From contig MFRN01000016.1 of NCBI GenBank assembly GCA_001784585.1, positions 1-57,097 on the forward strand: 57,097 nt of DNA. Direction: 5' to 3'. Of the stretch, positions 42,459-50,647 are shown one piece after another. Source of the DNA: Candidatus Melainabacteria bacterium RIFCSPLOWO2_02_FULL_35_15. Lineage in GTDB: Bacteria; Cyanobacteriota; Vampirovibrionia; 2-02-FULL-35-15. The position numbers were made by a program, and so were the translations under genes. The notes beneath the pieces were generated by a model. The model did no database searches. It saw only the letters and a program-made list of their open reading frames with translations, and was not told where the DNA came from. The first letter of the stretch is position 1. Each line of letters starts with the position of its first letter.

Positions 42459-43394
42459 AGAGACATTTCAAAAAAAATAAAAACATTGCGGACTGCATGT
42501 GCCAAAGGTACACTAAAAGTTGATCCAAAAACTATTTTACTTATTAAAGAAGAAAAGGTACCAAAGGGAAATCCACTTGAAGTAAGTAAAATTGCAGCGA
42601 TTCAGGCAGCTAAGAATACAGCTCAAATTATCCCTTACTGTCATAATCTTTCTATAGACCATCTTGATATAAATTTTGAACTCAATGAAAACGCTATTTG
42701 TGTAACTACTACAGTTAAAACGATTCATAAAACCGGTGTTGAAATGGAAGCTCTTACTTCCTGCTCTGTTGCTATTCTCACTCTTTATGACATGTTAAAA
42801 ATGATTGATGAAACCATGGAAATATCTTCAATTAAACTAGCTAAGAAAAAAGGCGGGAAATCAGATTTTAAGCAATATTTTAAAACTCCTCCTAAGGCAG
42901 CAGTCCTTGTTATGTCAGATTCAGTTACAAGTGGCAAGAAAAGTGATGAGTCAGGTCGTCTTATAGTTAATAAATTAAAAAGTGAATATATCGATGTAAT
43001 TGATTATAAAATAATTCCCGATGATTTTGAAGAAATTAAAAATCATTTAAAAAAATATGCTGATAGCATGAAAGTCGATATAGTTTTAACTACCGGCGGA
43101 ACAGGTTTTAGTCCACGTGATATTACTCCTGAAGCTATGAAAGAAATTATTGAAAGGGAGATCCCGGGTATTCCGGAAGCACTTCGTGCTTTTGGACAGG
43201 AAAGAACTCCTTTCTCAATGCTATCGAGGGGTAAGGCTGGCCTTCGGGGGAAAACTTTGATTATAAATCTCCCTGGCTCAAAAGGCGGAGTAGAAGATTC
43301 GCTGGATAGTCTGTTCCCGGCTATTTTGCATTCACTTAAGACAATTCAGGGCTTTGATCATGATATTAAAAAAGAACGAGTGGAAATTAAATGA
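42456..43394 (+). CDS. moaC: Bifunctional MoaC-MogA fusion
   Basis: The N-terminal half is MoaC (cyclic pyranopterin monophosphate synthase): NTAQIIPYCHNLSID, TGVEMEALTSCSVAILTLYDMLK and KKKGGKSDF carry the family motifs, including the acidic/lysine pair in YDMLK. The C-terminal half (from about 148) is MogA/MoaB, which adenylates molybdopterin: SDSVTSGKKSDESG, LTTGGTGFSPRDITPEA, INLPGSKGG. Such fusions are known in several phyla. The first good start is TTG at 42486 (302 aa), but homology begins about 10 codons earlier, at RDISKKIKT. I place the start at the ACG at 42456 (312 aa). It overlaps moeA by 4 bp. Confidence 0.9.
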   Translation, partial: TRDISKKIKTLRTACAKGTLKVDPKTILLIKEEKVPKGNPLEVSKIAAIQAAKNTAQIIPYCHNLSIDHLDINFELNENAICVTTTVKTIHKTGVEMEALTSCSVAILTLYDMLKMIDETMEISSIKLAKKKGGKSDFKQYFKTPPKAAVLVMSDSVTSGKKSDESGRLIVNKLKSEYIDVIDYKIIPDDFEEIKNHLKKYADSMKVDIVLTTGGTGFSPRDITPEAMKEIIEREIPGIPEALRAFGQERTPFSMLSRGKAGLRGKTLIINLPGSKGGVEDSLDSLFPAILHSLKTIQGFDHDIKKERVEIK

Positions 43395-44632
43395 TTCCTT
43401 ATAATGAAGCCCTATCAATCATCCTTGCTAATTCAAATCAAATTGGAATTAAAAGTTTAAAGTTAACAAAAGCAACTGGTTATATACTTGCTGAAGATAT
43501 TTCAACAAAATATAATATTCCATTTTTTGATAATTCTGCAGTAGATGGTTTTGGGGTTAGGATTTCTGACATTGTCAATTTGTCACCTGAAAATCCTGCA
43601 AAACTTCGTCTGATTGGAACTATTCAGGCAGGGGATTTACCAAACATAAAACTACTTCCTAAAACTACAATTAAAATTCTTACAGGAGCTCCAATACCGG
43701 ATGATGTAGAAACGGTAGTAATGAAGGAATATACAAAAGAAAGTGGCAGCTATGTTTATTTATATAAGGGTGAAGATAAGTGGAAGAATATAAGAAGAGA
43801 AGGTGAAGAATTCCGGATTGGTAGCCGGGTTTTATCCCGGGGAACTCTTATAACTCCTCCTGTAATTGGTTTATTAGCTACATTAGGCTGCTATAAATGC
43901 CCTGTATATTTAAAACCCAAGATTTCAATAATTGTAACCGGGAATGAGTTAATAAAACCCGGAAAGAAATTAAGCAAAGGAAAAATCTATGAATCTAATT
44001 CCTATGCACTTGTAAGTGCATTTAATGAACTTGGAATATATGATTTAAATGTTGTCAGTGTCAAAGATGATAAAAAATTAATAAAAAAACGCCTTAAAAA
44101 AGCTCTGCGAAGTTCAGACATTATTGTTACTGTCGGCGGAATTTCAGTTGGTGATTATGATTTTGTAAAGGATGCTGCGTTATCTCTTGGAGTTCAAACA
44201 TTGTTTACTAAAGTTGCAATAAAACCAGCCAAACCAAATTATTTCGGTACATTTACAAATAAAAAAAGAAATAAAACACAATTTAAAAAATTAGTATTCG
44301 GACTTCCGGGGAATCCTGTTTCTGCGCTTATTTCCTTTCAGCAACTAATTAAACCAGCTCTCTTAAAAATTATAGGCGCAAGATCTCTGATTCCATTTAA
44401 GACAAAGGCAACTTTAACTGAAACTTTAAGCAAAAAACCAGGGCGACTTGAATTTGTACGCGGAATACTAGAGCAAAAAAATAGTGATTTATTAGTTCAG
44501 CCTACAAAAGGTCAGGGTTCTCATATGCTAGGCGGAATAGCAAATGCTAATTGCTTAATTTATTTTCCTCAGGAACAAAAGTCGCTGGCAAAAGGTGAAA
44601 AAGTTAACGTAGAATTGTTGTCATGGAATTAA
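43391..44632 (+). CDS. moeA: Molybdopterin molybdenumtransferase MoeA
   Basis: The 413-aa enzyme inserts molybdate into adenylated molybdopterin. Landmarks are DNSAVDGFGVR (about 47-57), AGDLPN, ILTGAPIPDDVETVVMKE, PKISIIVTGNELIKPG (about 176-191), ESNSYALVSAF, TVGGISVGDYDFVK and FGLPGNPVSALISFQQ (about 300-315), then a C-terminal beta domain with FVRGIL and GSHMLGGIANANCLIYFP. It is full length. It starts inside the end of moaC/mogA (ATGA overlap) and overlaps the TauE-like gene by 10 bp, so it is part of the plus-strand Moco operon. Confidence 0.96.
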   Translation: MIPYNEALSIILANSNQIGIKSLKLTKATGYILAEDISTKYNIPFFDNSAVDGFGVRISDIVNLSPENPAKLRLIGTIQAGDLPNIKLLPKTTIKILTGAPIPDDVETVVMKEYTKESGSYVYLYKGEDKWKNIRREGEEFRIGSRVLSRGTLITPPVIGLLATLGCYKCPVYLKPKISIIVTGNELIKPGKKLSKGKIYESNSYALVSAFNELGIYDLNVVSVKDDKKLIKKRLKKALRSSDIIVTVGGISVGDYDFVKDAALSLGVQTLFTKVAIKPAKPNYFGTFTNKKRNKTQFKKLVFGLPGNPVSALISFQQLIKPALLKIIGARSLIPFKTKATLTETLSKKPGRLEFVRGILEQKNSDLLVQPTKGQGSHMLGGIANANCLIYFPQEQKSLAKGEKVNVELLSWN

Positions 44633-45360
44633 ATGACTTATTATTCGGAGCATTAATTTTTATAGTTGCTCTGCTTTATTCTTCTGTAGGACATGGCGGG
44701 GCATCAGGTTATCTGGCGATATTATCGTTTCTAAGTATTTCCCCCAATCAAATGTCTACAACTTCGCTTGTATTAAATATACTTGTTTCAACAATATCAT
44801 TTATTTTTTATTTAAGAGAAGGATATTTTTCTTTTAAACTAACACTTCCATTTATACTGGCTTCTGTTCCGGCAGCATTTTTAGGCGGTCTTTTACATAT
44901 CGAAGCTAAAACTTATTATTTATTATTAGCTATGGTTTTAATTCTTGCTTCAGTTCATTTGTTTATAAATTTCCAAGGAGATAAAAAAGTTAAGATACAG
45001 CTGCCGAAGCTGTATCTTATTCTTTCTTCAGGAGCAGGTATTGGCTTTATTTCCGGGCTTATTGGACTTGGAGGAGGGATTTTTTTAAGTCCGCTTATAA
45101 TACTAATGAAATGGGCCGATCCAAAAGTCACTTCAGCAAGTTCTGCATTTTTTATTCTGGTTAATTCGATAAGCGGTTTATGTGGTAAAGCAGTAAGTAA
45201 TTCAATTGATTTTGGAGTTTTAACACCATTTATATTTTTTGCTTTAAGTGGCGGATTTTTGGGATCTTATCTTGGCTCAAAAAAGTTTTCACCACAGGTA
45301 CTAAAAAGAATGCTGGGGATTGTACTTATAATTGCAGCTCTTAAACTAATCCTAAGATAG
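44623..45360 (+). CDS. TauE/SafE family membrane transporter
   Basis: The 245-aa protein has about eight hydrophobic segments and the two family repeats, SSVGHGGASGYLAILSFLSI (about 21-40) and ISGLIGLGGGIFLSPLIILMKW (about 145-166). This family moves sulfite, sulfonates or other anions across the inner membrane. At the end of a Moco operon, molybdate, sulfur-compound or anion export for cofactor or molybdoenzyme metabolism are options; none is proven. It overlaps moeA by 10 bp and is the last gene of the operon. Confidence 0.88.
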   Translation: MELNDLLFGALIFIVALLYSSVGHGGASGYLAILSFLSISPNQMSTTSLVLNILVSTISFIFYLREGYFSFKLTLPFILASVPAAFLGGLLHIEAKTYYLLLAMVLILASVHLFINFQGDKKVKIQLPKLYLILSSGAGIGFISGLIGLGGGIFLSPLIILMKWADPKVTSASSAFFILVNSISGLCGKAVSNSIDFGVLTPFIFFALSGGFLGSYLGSKKFSPQVLKRMLGIVLIIAALKLILR

Positions 45361-45375
45361 ACAAAAACAAAATAT

Positions 45376-46326
45376 TTACTCAGCTGGCTCTAAAGCTGGT
45401 TCCAGTGGTAAGTCACCTGGAGCTTCTGCTCCTTCATCTGTTTTTGCACTACTATCATCAGGTTCTTCTTCTGGCTCTTCTGGCTGATCATTATTTTGGG
45501 TAGATTGTACTTCAGGAGGGACATCAAGCTTTGGTTGAACTATATCAAATGAAGGAACTTCAGATGGAGGTGGCAGTGGAGGAAACCCAGGAACCTGTGG
45601 TGGTAATGCATTTGCCGGACTTGGCACTACCCGTATTTCAGGTGCTTGTGGCGGTGGTGTGTTAATTGAAGCAGGTAGTGAAGGAATTGCTGGTGGTATG
45701 TTTTTAGGGCTTGGTACTATTTGTATTTCAGGAGTTGGTATTGATGGTGCATTCATAAGATTTGGAAGCGGGGGAGTTGCGGGTATTGCTTGTGGTACAT
45801 TTACCGGAGAAGGTGGTGGTACTGGAATAACCGGTGCTTGCGGCTTGGCAATTTGTAGAGCAGGGGCTATAATGTCTTTTTTTGTACTCCCTACGATAAC
45901 GAGCAATTCATTTTGTTCAGATCCTTTAATATTAAACTTTGCAAGTGTTGCCAGGAAATCCTTCATCATAGACTGCCACTCTGCTTCGGTAATATTTAAG
46001 TTCTGATGTGATTCTTTTATGGAGCGGCCATTGTATTTTTGTGGTCCGCCTGCCAACTGACAAAACCATTCTGTAAACTGGTATTTAAGACCTGGTTTTG
46101 TAATTTTTCCGATTGCAGTTATAATATTTTTATTCGCCATTATAAGCGGATCACTAAACAGTCTGTCAACAAAATCATCTGCAACTGCTGCTATGTTATA
46201 TACTCCGCCAAGTCTTTTATAGAGTGATTCTTCCTGTGTCTGCGCAAATGAAGAAAAATAGTTTATCTGTAAAAAGAAAATTAAAAAAAATAACAAACTG
46301 AACATTTTAATATTGTGTTTTTTCAT
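45376..46326 (-). CDS. Exported truncated haemoglobin with Pro-rich C-terminus
   Basis: The 316-aa protein starts with a signal peptide (about 1-29, FSSFAQT). It continues with a truncated-haemoglobin domain (about 34-155): LYKRLGGVYNIAAVADDFVDRL, then FTEWFCQLAGGPQKYNGRSIKESHQNL, where His107 is the proximal haem ligand, then ITEAEWQSMMKDFLATLAKFNI. The remaining 140 residues are a Pro/Ala-rich linker with two related EI(Q/R)(I/V)VPSP segments and an acidic end. Most truncated globins are cytosolic, so a signal peptide and Pro-rich tail are unusual. It may bind O2 or NO, or transfer electrons in the periplasm. It is convergent with the TauE-like gene. Confidence 0.82.
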   Translation of the reverse strand: MKKHNIKMFSLLFFLIFFLQINYFSSFAQTQEESLYKRLGGVYNIAAVADDFVDRLFSDPLIMANKNIITAIGKITKPGLKYQFTEWFCQLAGGPQKYNGRSIKESHQNLNITEAEWQSMMKDFLATLAKFNIKGSEQNELLVIVGSTKKDIIAPALQIAKPQAPVIPVPPPSPVNVPQAIPATPPLPNLMNAPSIPTPEIQIVPSPKNIPPAIPSLPASINTPPPQAPEIRVVPSPANALPPQVPGFPPLPPPSEVPSFDIVQPKLDVPPEVQSTQNNDQPEEPEEEPDDSSAKTDEGAEAPGDLPLEPALEPAE

Positions 46327-46358
46327 TATTACTCTCCCTTGTTTCTACTTGTAAACAT

Positions 46359-48749
46359 TTACTTTTTAAGTATAAACTGTGATGAAACAATTCCCCTTGG
46401 TGTAGAAACTGATATTACACTTTGTACTGGTTTTTCAATATTTTCAGATAAATTAAACTTCACTGTAAGGATCTTATTATTACCTGAAACAGAAAGAAGG
46501 TTCATAGAAACATTTAAGTTATCTGGAAAGATTGTAACTGAAGTGTTTGGGCTGCTATTATCTGTTTGAAATAATATTTTTTCATTCCCGTTAAGTATAA
46601 AAACTTTATTTCCTGCAAAATTATTTCCAGTAATATTTAAAGTAACATTTCTTCCGTTTTTAACTACAGAGGTTTTAGTAATTTGTGGCTTACCTATGAT
46701 TCTTTCTTTCCCATTTATGGCCTTTCTTAAATTCAGAGGAGCAATTATTTCAATCAATCCGGTTAATCTGGTACCATCAGCTAAGTTAACATTAAACTTT
46801 AGTGTGCCTTTTGAAACATCATCAGGAATTTTTAAACTTAAAATTAATTTATCTGTACTATTCCGGATTTTTGTCACATTAAAAAGTACATTAGAAAAAA
46901 CTGCTCCATTACTATCTTCTAAATCTACCGAAACTATTCCTGAAGATAAATTATCATCCGGTAATTTTATTTCAAATGCCGGATTTGATCCAATAAGTGC
47001 AACTCCAGCTTTTCCTATAAACTCATCCGGAATTAACGGTAATGGTATAGCTTCCGGAAGTATTGGATATAAAACCACATCAATATTTGAATTATTCTGA
47101 GAGATTATTAAACCGGATGAGGAACTACTTGAAGTGCTTGTAACAGAAGGGCTCGAAGAATCAGTAGTTAAAATTATATCTCCACTAGAAGTAGAATTCT
47201 CAAAACTGCCTGAAGATGATGAGCTGCTGCTTGACGATGAAGAATCCTGTGTAGGAATAAACACTGGTCCACCGCCTCCGCCAGGAGAAGGGCTTGGAGA
47301 TGGGGAAGGGGATGGTAATGGAGCAGGCGAACCTGATGAAGAACTGCTTGAAGAAGAGCTGCCTGAAAATTCTCCTGATGAGGAGCTTGACAAGGAGCCG
47401 CTAGAAGAGGATGAACTGCTACTGCTTGAACCTGATGAACTACCACTAGAAGAGCTGCTTGAAGATTCTCCTGATGAGGAACTTGACGAGGAGCCGCTAG
47501 AAGAGGATGAACTGCTACTGCTTGAGCTGGAGGAAGATGAGAAACCACTTGAAGAGCTTGATGAGCTGCTACTACTTGAGCTGGATGAACTGCTGGAAGA
47601 AGAGCTGCTGGATGCTAACTTAGCAATAATATTTACTCCCTGAACTGTTTGTCCGCCAAGAACATTTATAACTAATGCATTATTTATATTGCTTGTAATT
47701 AACTGATTAGCTCCTGTATAAAATCCTTTTGGTACCGGGTTTACAAAGGATAGATCATTTAAAGAGTTGGAGTACGGGCCTATACTTGATCCACCGGTGA
47801 ATAAAGCAGATATTGGCTCAATTTCAATTCTGTAATCTCCCGGTGGTACTGCAAATAATGTAAAAGAGCCTGTATTATCTACAAGATACCCTGACACACA
47901 GGATATAGCTTCAAGCCTGGTATCGTTTACATTTCTTGCAATTACATTAGCACCTAAAACTGGTGTTATTCCATCGGCTCTAAAAACTTTTCCCTGAATT
48001 ATTCCATAGTTAACAAGCTCAGTATCATTCGGATAAAGTAATGAAGCTCCTGATGCATCATCTCTCATAACTGAAAAAAGTTCATTTACTGCATATGGAA
48101 ACATAAGTGGTGTTGAATCTTTGATGCTCTGAGTGGCATCAGAATCAAGTGCATCTAAATTAATCTGCGAGTGATCTAACCCGATAGCATGCCCGATTTC
48201 ATGGACAATTGCTTTTTTAAAAGTGTTTAAACTAAATTCAGTATCAGATTCATTATTTATGCCATTAATAAATCTGCCGTTAAAAAGTGCTTGTGATTCA
48301 GCAATTTCATACGGATCTCCTGTAAAAAGAAATGTAGCACCGGCAAATCCGATAATCTGATTTTCTGATCCGCTGCCTATAACATCTTTTACTATTGAAC
48401 CATCCGTATCAAAAATAAGCGGTGTATAGCCAAGCCGTGAAGACGGCTCTAATATCGGAGCATAATTAGTAGAATCTATATCTGTACTGAGCAAATCCGG
48501 ATTATCTTTTTGAAAAGTAACTTTAGCACCCTGTACATCTGACCACTCGGAAAAGAGCGAGTCGATTAAGGAAGTAGCACTTGAAGCTGAAAGACTCCCC
48601 AGTGTTCCCTGATCACATCTGTAAATAAGAGGTCTTGAGCCATAAGTAACTGCTTTATTGTTTACTACTATTAAAGGACCGTTGGCATTTACTTCCCACT
48701 GGCTGAAAATCCATGAAATTAAAAGTAAAATTATAAATAGTTTTTTCAT
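46359..48749 (-). CDS. Exported matrixin-like metalloprotease with poly-Ser linker
   Basis: The 796-aa protein has a signal peptide (about 1-23). A metzincin catalytic domain follows, with HEIGHAIGLDH (zinc ligands His183, His187 and His193, catalytic Glu184) and a Met-turn PLMFPYA (Met216). Next is a carboxypeptidase-regulatory-like beta domain (about 250-365), then a low-complexity region of about 170 residues made of serine with glycine, Pro-Ser and GGGGG (about 378-548), and a C-terminal beta-rich part with Ig-like segments (about 570-796). The poly-Ser stretch works as an extended linker or spacer. It shares a 4-bp overlap with the upstream 213-aa gene. A role in degrading external protein is likely; attachment to the cell surface is possible. 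Confidence 0.85.
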   Translation of the reverse strand: MKKLFIILLLISWIFSQWEVNANGPLIVVNNKAVTYGSRPLIYRCDQGTLGSLSASSATSLIDSLFSEWSDVQGAKVTFQKDNPDLLSTDIDSTNYAPILEPSSRLGYTPLIFDTDGSIVKDVIGSGSENQIIGFAGATFLFTGDPYEIAESQALFNGRFINGINNESDTEFSLNTFKKAIVHEIGHAIGLDHSQINLDALDSDATQSIKDSTPLMFPYAVNELFSVMRDDASGASLLYPNDTELVNYGIIQGKVFRADGITPVLGANVIARNVNDTRLEAISCVSGYLVDNTGSFTLFAVPPGDYRIEIEPISALFTGGSSIGPYSNSLNDLSFVNPVPKGFYTGANQLITSNINNALVINVLGGQTVQGVNIIAKLASSSSSSSSSSSSSSSSSSSSSSGFSSSSSSSSSSSSSSSGSSSSSSSGESSSSSSSGSSSGSSSSSSSSSSGSLSSSSSGEFSGSSSSSSSSSGSPAPLPSPSPSPSPSPGGGGGPVFIPTQDSSSSSSSSSSSGSFENSTSSGDIILTTDSSSPSVTSTSSSSSSGLIISQNNSNIDVVLYPILPEAIPLPLIPDEFIGKAGVALIGSNPAFEIKLPDDNLSSGIVSVDLEDSNGAVFSNVLFNVTKIRNSTDKLILSLKIPDDVSKGTLKFNVNLADGTRLTGLIEIIAPLNLRKAINGKERIIGKPQITKTSVVKNGRNVTLNITGNNFAGNKVFILNGNEKILFQTDNSSPNTSVTIFPDNLNVSMNLLSVSGNNKILTVKFNLSENIEKPVQSVISVSTPRGIVSSQFILKK
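47200..47616. repeat. Serine-codon low-complexity tract in matrixin gene
   Basis: The tract is built of repeated short codon strings for Ser, with Gly or Pro interruptions, over roughly 400 bp. Open frames on the other strand here (Glu/Leu/Asp-rich) are shadows of this tract and not genes. Confidence 0.75.
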
Positions 48750-49387
48750 TTGTTTGATAAATATCTGACAGCTCTGATAAAATCCCTGTACTTAATTGGT
48801 TTGCCGGCTTCAGAACATTCCTGGATATAGTCATTTAAAAATTTATCGGTGTTAATTGAAATTCTTTTTTGAGTTCTTAAATTTTTTGACAGTCCGACAT
48901 TGTTTAATCTGTTTCTTATAAGTTCTACCCCGCGATTAGCTCCTGCCTTCTCTACCAGAAACTTCCCCTGCATATAACCAACAGGACTTGTCAAACCGAG
49001 CCTGCTATTGGGATATAAGAACATTACATATTTTTCCCCTGTTACATACGGAGCCTCCACGGTAGTAGGTTTCCACTGAGTAAAAGTAATTTCATCCGTG
49101 CTTACACCTTTAATTGCCTCAAGAACCTTAAATGTGTACTTTACAATCCTCAAATTCGAAAGCGGATCTTTTTCAATTTCTTCTATCTTTTCACAGGTAC
49201 CGGCAAATACTCTGTCAGCAGAATTTGTTATTTCTTCCAGATTTAACGGAAGAGAATCAAAAATAAAACGATTATTTGATTTAACATTTTGTGCAAAAGA
49301 AAAAGGTACAAAAATAAAAACTAACAACAAGGTTAAAAGCAGACTTATAGCAAAGTTAAAAGATTTTCCAGGCAGCATTTTTTGCAT
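48746..49387 (-). CDS. Exported hypothetical protein, partner of the matrixin-like protease
   Basis: The 213-aa protein has a signal peptide (about 12-32). Its body has the pattern LNLEEITNSADRVFAGTCEKIEEIE followed by RIVKYTFKVLEAIKGVSTDEITFTQWKPT, and GEKYVMFLYPNSRLGLTSPVG. This looks like an OB-fold-like beta-barrel of a family often found next to matrixin-type proteases. Its end overlaps the protease gene start (ATGA), so the two are co-translated and probably cooperate, perhaps as inhibitor, chaperone or anchor of the protease (inference). Confidence 0.65.
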   Translation of the reverse strand: MQKMLPGKSFNFAISLLLTLLLVFIFVPFSFAQNVKSNNRFIFDSLPLNLEEITNSADRVFAGTCEKIEEIEKDPLSNLRIVKYTFKVLEAIKGVSTDEITFTQWKPTTVEAPYVTGEKYVMFLYPNSRLGLTSPVGYMQGKFLVEKAGANRGVELIRNRLNNVGLSKNLRTQKRISINTDKFLNDYIQECSEAGKPIKYRDFIRAVRYLSNK

Positions 49388-49479
49388 GGTTTCTATGGTA
49401 GCAGAGGAAATAATTCATCAATAGTATCTTTAGATTTAATAAAGAATTTAACGAAGATTAAATCATCTTAATATTCGCG

Positions 49480-50619
49480 TTAATTTTCTAAAGCCTTTTT
49501 TAAATCGTCTATCAAATCATTTCCATCTTCAATCCCAACTGAAAGCCTGATTAAATCTTCTGTAATTCCTAGCCTGGCTTTATGTTCAGGCGGTACACCC
49601 ACATGAGTCATTAAATAAGGAAAGTTGATTAATGATTCTACTCCGCCCAGACTCTCTGCAAGTGCAAATAATTTTGTAGATTCTATTACTTTTTTTGTAA
49701 ACTCTTTTCCGTCTTTCAGCTTAAATGAAACCATTCCGCCAAATCCACTCATTTGTTCTTTAGCCAGCTTGTGCTGAGGATGTGATTTTAATCCCGGATA
49801 ATAGACTTCTTTTACTTTTGGATGCTTTTCTAAAAACTCTGCGATTTTTTGTGCATTTTCCGAATGTTTTTTCATTCTTGCTGCAAGTGTTTTAATGCCC
49901 CGTAAAATTAGCCATGAATCAAAAGCTCCAGGTGTCCCGCCAATAGCATTCTGGTAAAATTTTACTTTTTCATAGAGATCTTTATTGTTTAAAATAATAG
50001 CTCCGCCAACTACATCACTATGTCCGCCTAAATATTTTGTAGTGCTATGGACTACTATATCAGCTCCAAGATCAAGCGGTTTTTGAAAATATGGACTTGC
50101 AAAAGTATTGTCTACACAAAGAATTATATTTTTTGATTTTGATATTTTACTTACAGCATTTATATCACAAAGTCTGAGCATTGGATTAGTCGGAGTTTCC
50201 AGCCAGATTAGTTTTGTATTTTTTGTAATGGCATCTTCAAAGTTTTTCGGATTTGTGCCATTTACATAATTTGTTTTTATATTAAAGTTTGAAAACACTC
50301 TGCTAAAAAGTCTTATGGTTCCGCCATAGAGATCATCTCCTGCTACTATTTCATCTCCTGCTTGTAACATACATAAGACTGTAGTAGTAGCAGCAAGTCC
50401 TGATGCAAAACAAAGCCCGTACTTTCCGCCTTCAAGTGAAGCCAGTGCAGTCTCAAGTACATGTCTTGTTGGATTGCCGGTTCTGGAATATTCATATCCT
50501 TTGTGCTTACCAAGTGCATCCTGAGTAAATGTAGATGTCTGATAAATAGGTGTAATGGTAGCACCGGTAGTAGGATCCGGTTCTTGTCCTGAATGAATAG
50601 CTTTTGTTTCAAATTCCAT
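49480..50619 (-). CDS. metB: Cystathionine gamma-synthase/gamma-lyase family PLP enzyme
   Basis: The 379-aa PLP enzyme has YEYSRTGNPTRHVLE (about 42-56), FASGLAATTTVL, DNTFASPYFQKPLDLGADIVVHSTTKYLGG with the PLP lysine at Lys195, and the typical C-terminal LAESLGGVESLINFPYLMTH and GLSVGIED-like motif. Sequence cannot separate gamma-synthase from gamma-lyase activity. Because a beta-synthase gene lies directly upstream, conversion of cystathionine to cysteine (reverse transsulfuration) is likely. A 28-bp gap links it to the CBS gene as an operon. Confidence 0.9.
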   Translation of the reverse strand: MEFETKAIHSGQEPDPTTGATITPIYQTSTFTQDALGKHKGYEYSRTGNPTRHVLETALASLEGGKYGLCFASGLAATTTVLCMLQAGDEIVAGDDLYGGTIRLFSRVFSNFNIKTNYVNGTNPKNFEDAITKNTKLIWLETPTNPMLRLCDINAVSKISKSKNIILCVDNTFASPYFQKPLDLGADIVVHSTTKYLGGHSDVVGGAIILNNKDLYEKVKFYQNAIGGTPGAFDSWLILRGIKTLAARMKKHSENAQKIAEFLEKHPKVKEVYYPGLKSHPQHKLAKEQMSGFGGMVSFKLKDGKEFTKKVIESTKLFALAESLGGVESLINFPYLMTHVGVPPEHKARLGITEDLIRLSVGIEDGNDLIDDLKKALEN

Positions 50620-50647
50620 TTACTTGATGCTGCACTAGTGCCAAAAA

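Noticed and set aside
47134-47643. 169-codon Glu/Leu/Asp-rich open frame opposite the matrixin gene
   Set aside because: It is the reverse reading of the poly-Ser codons; the low complexity comes from the real gene on the other strand.
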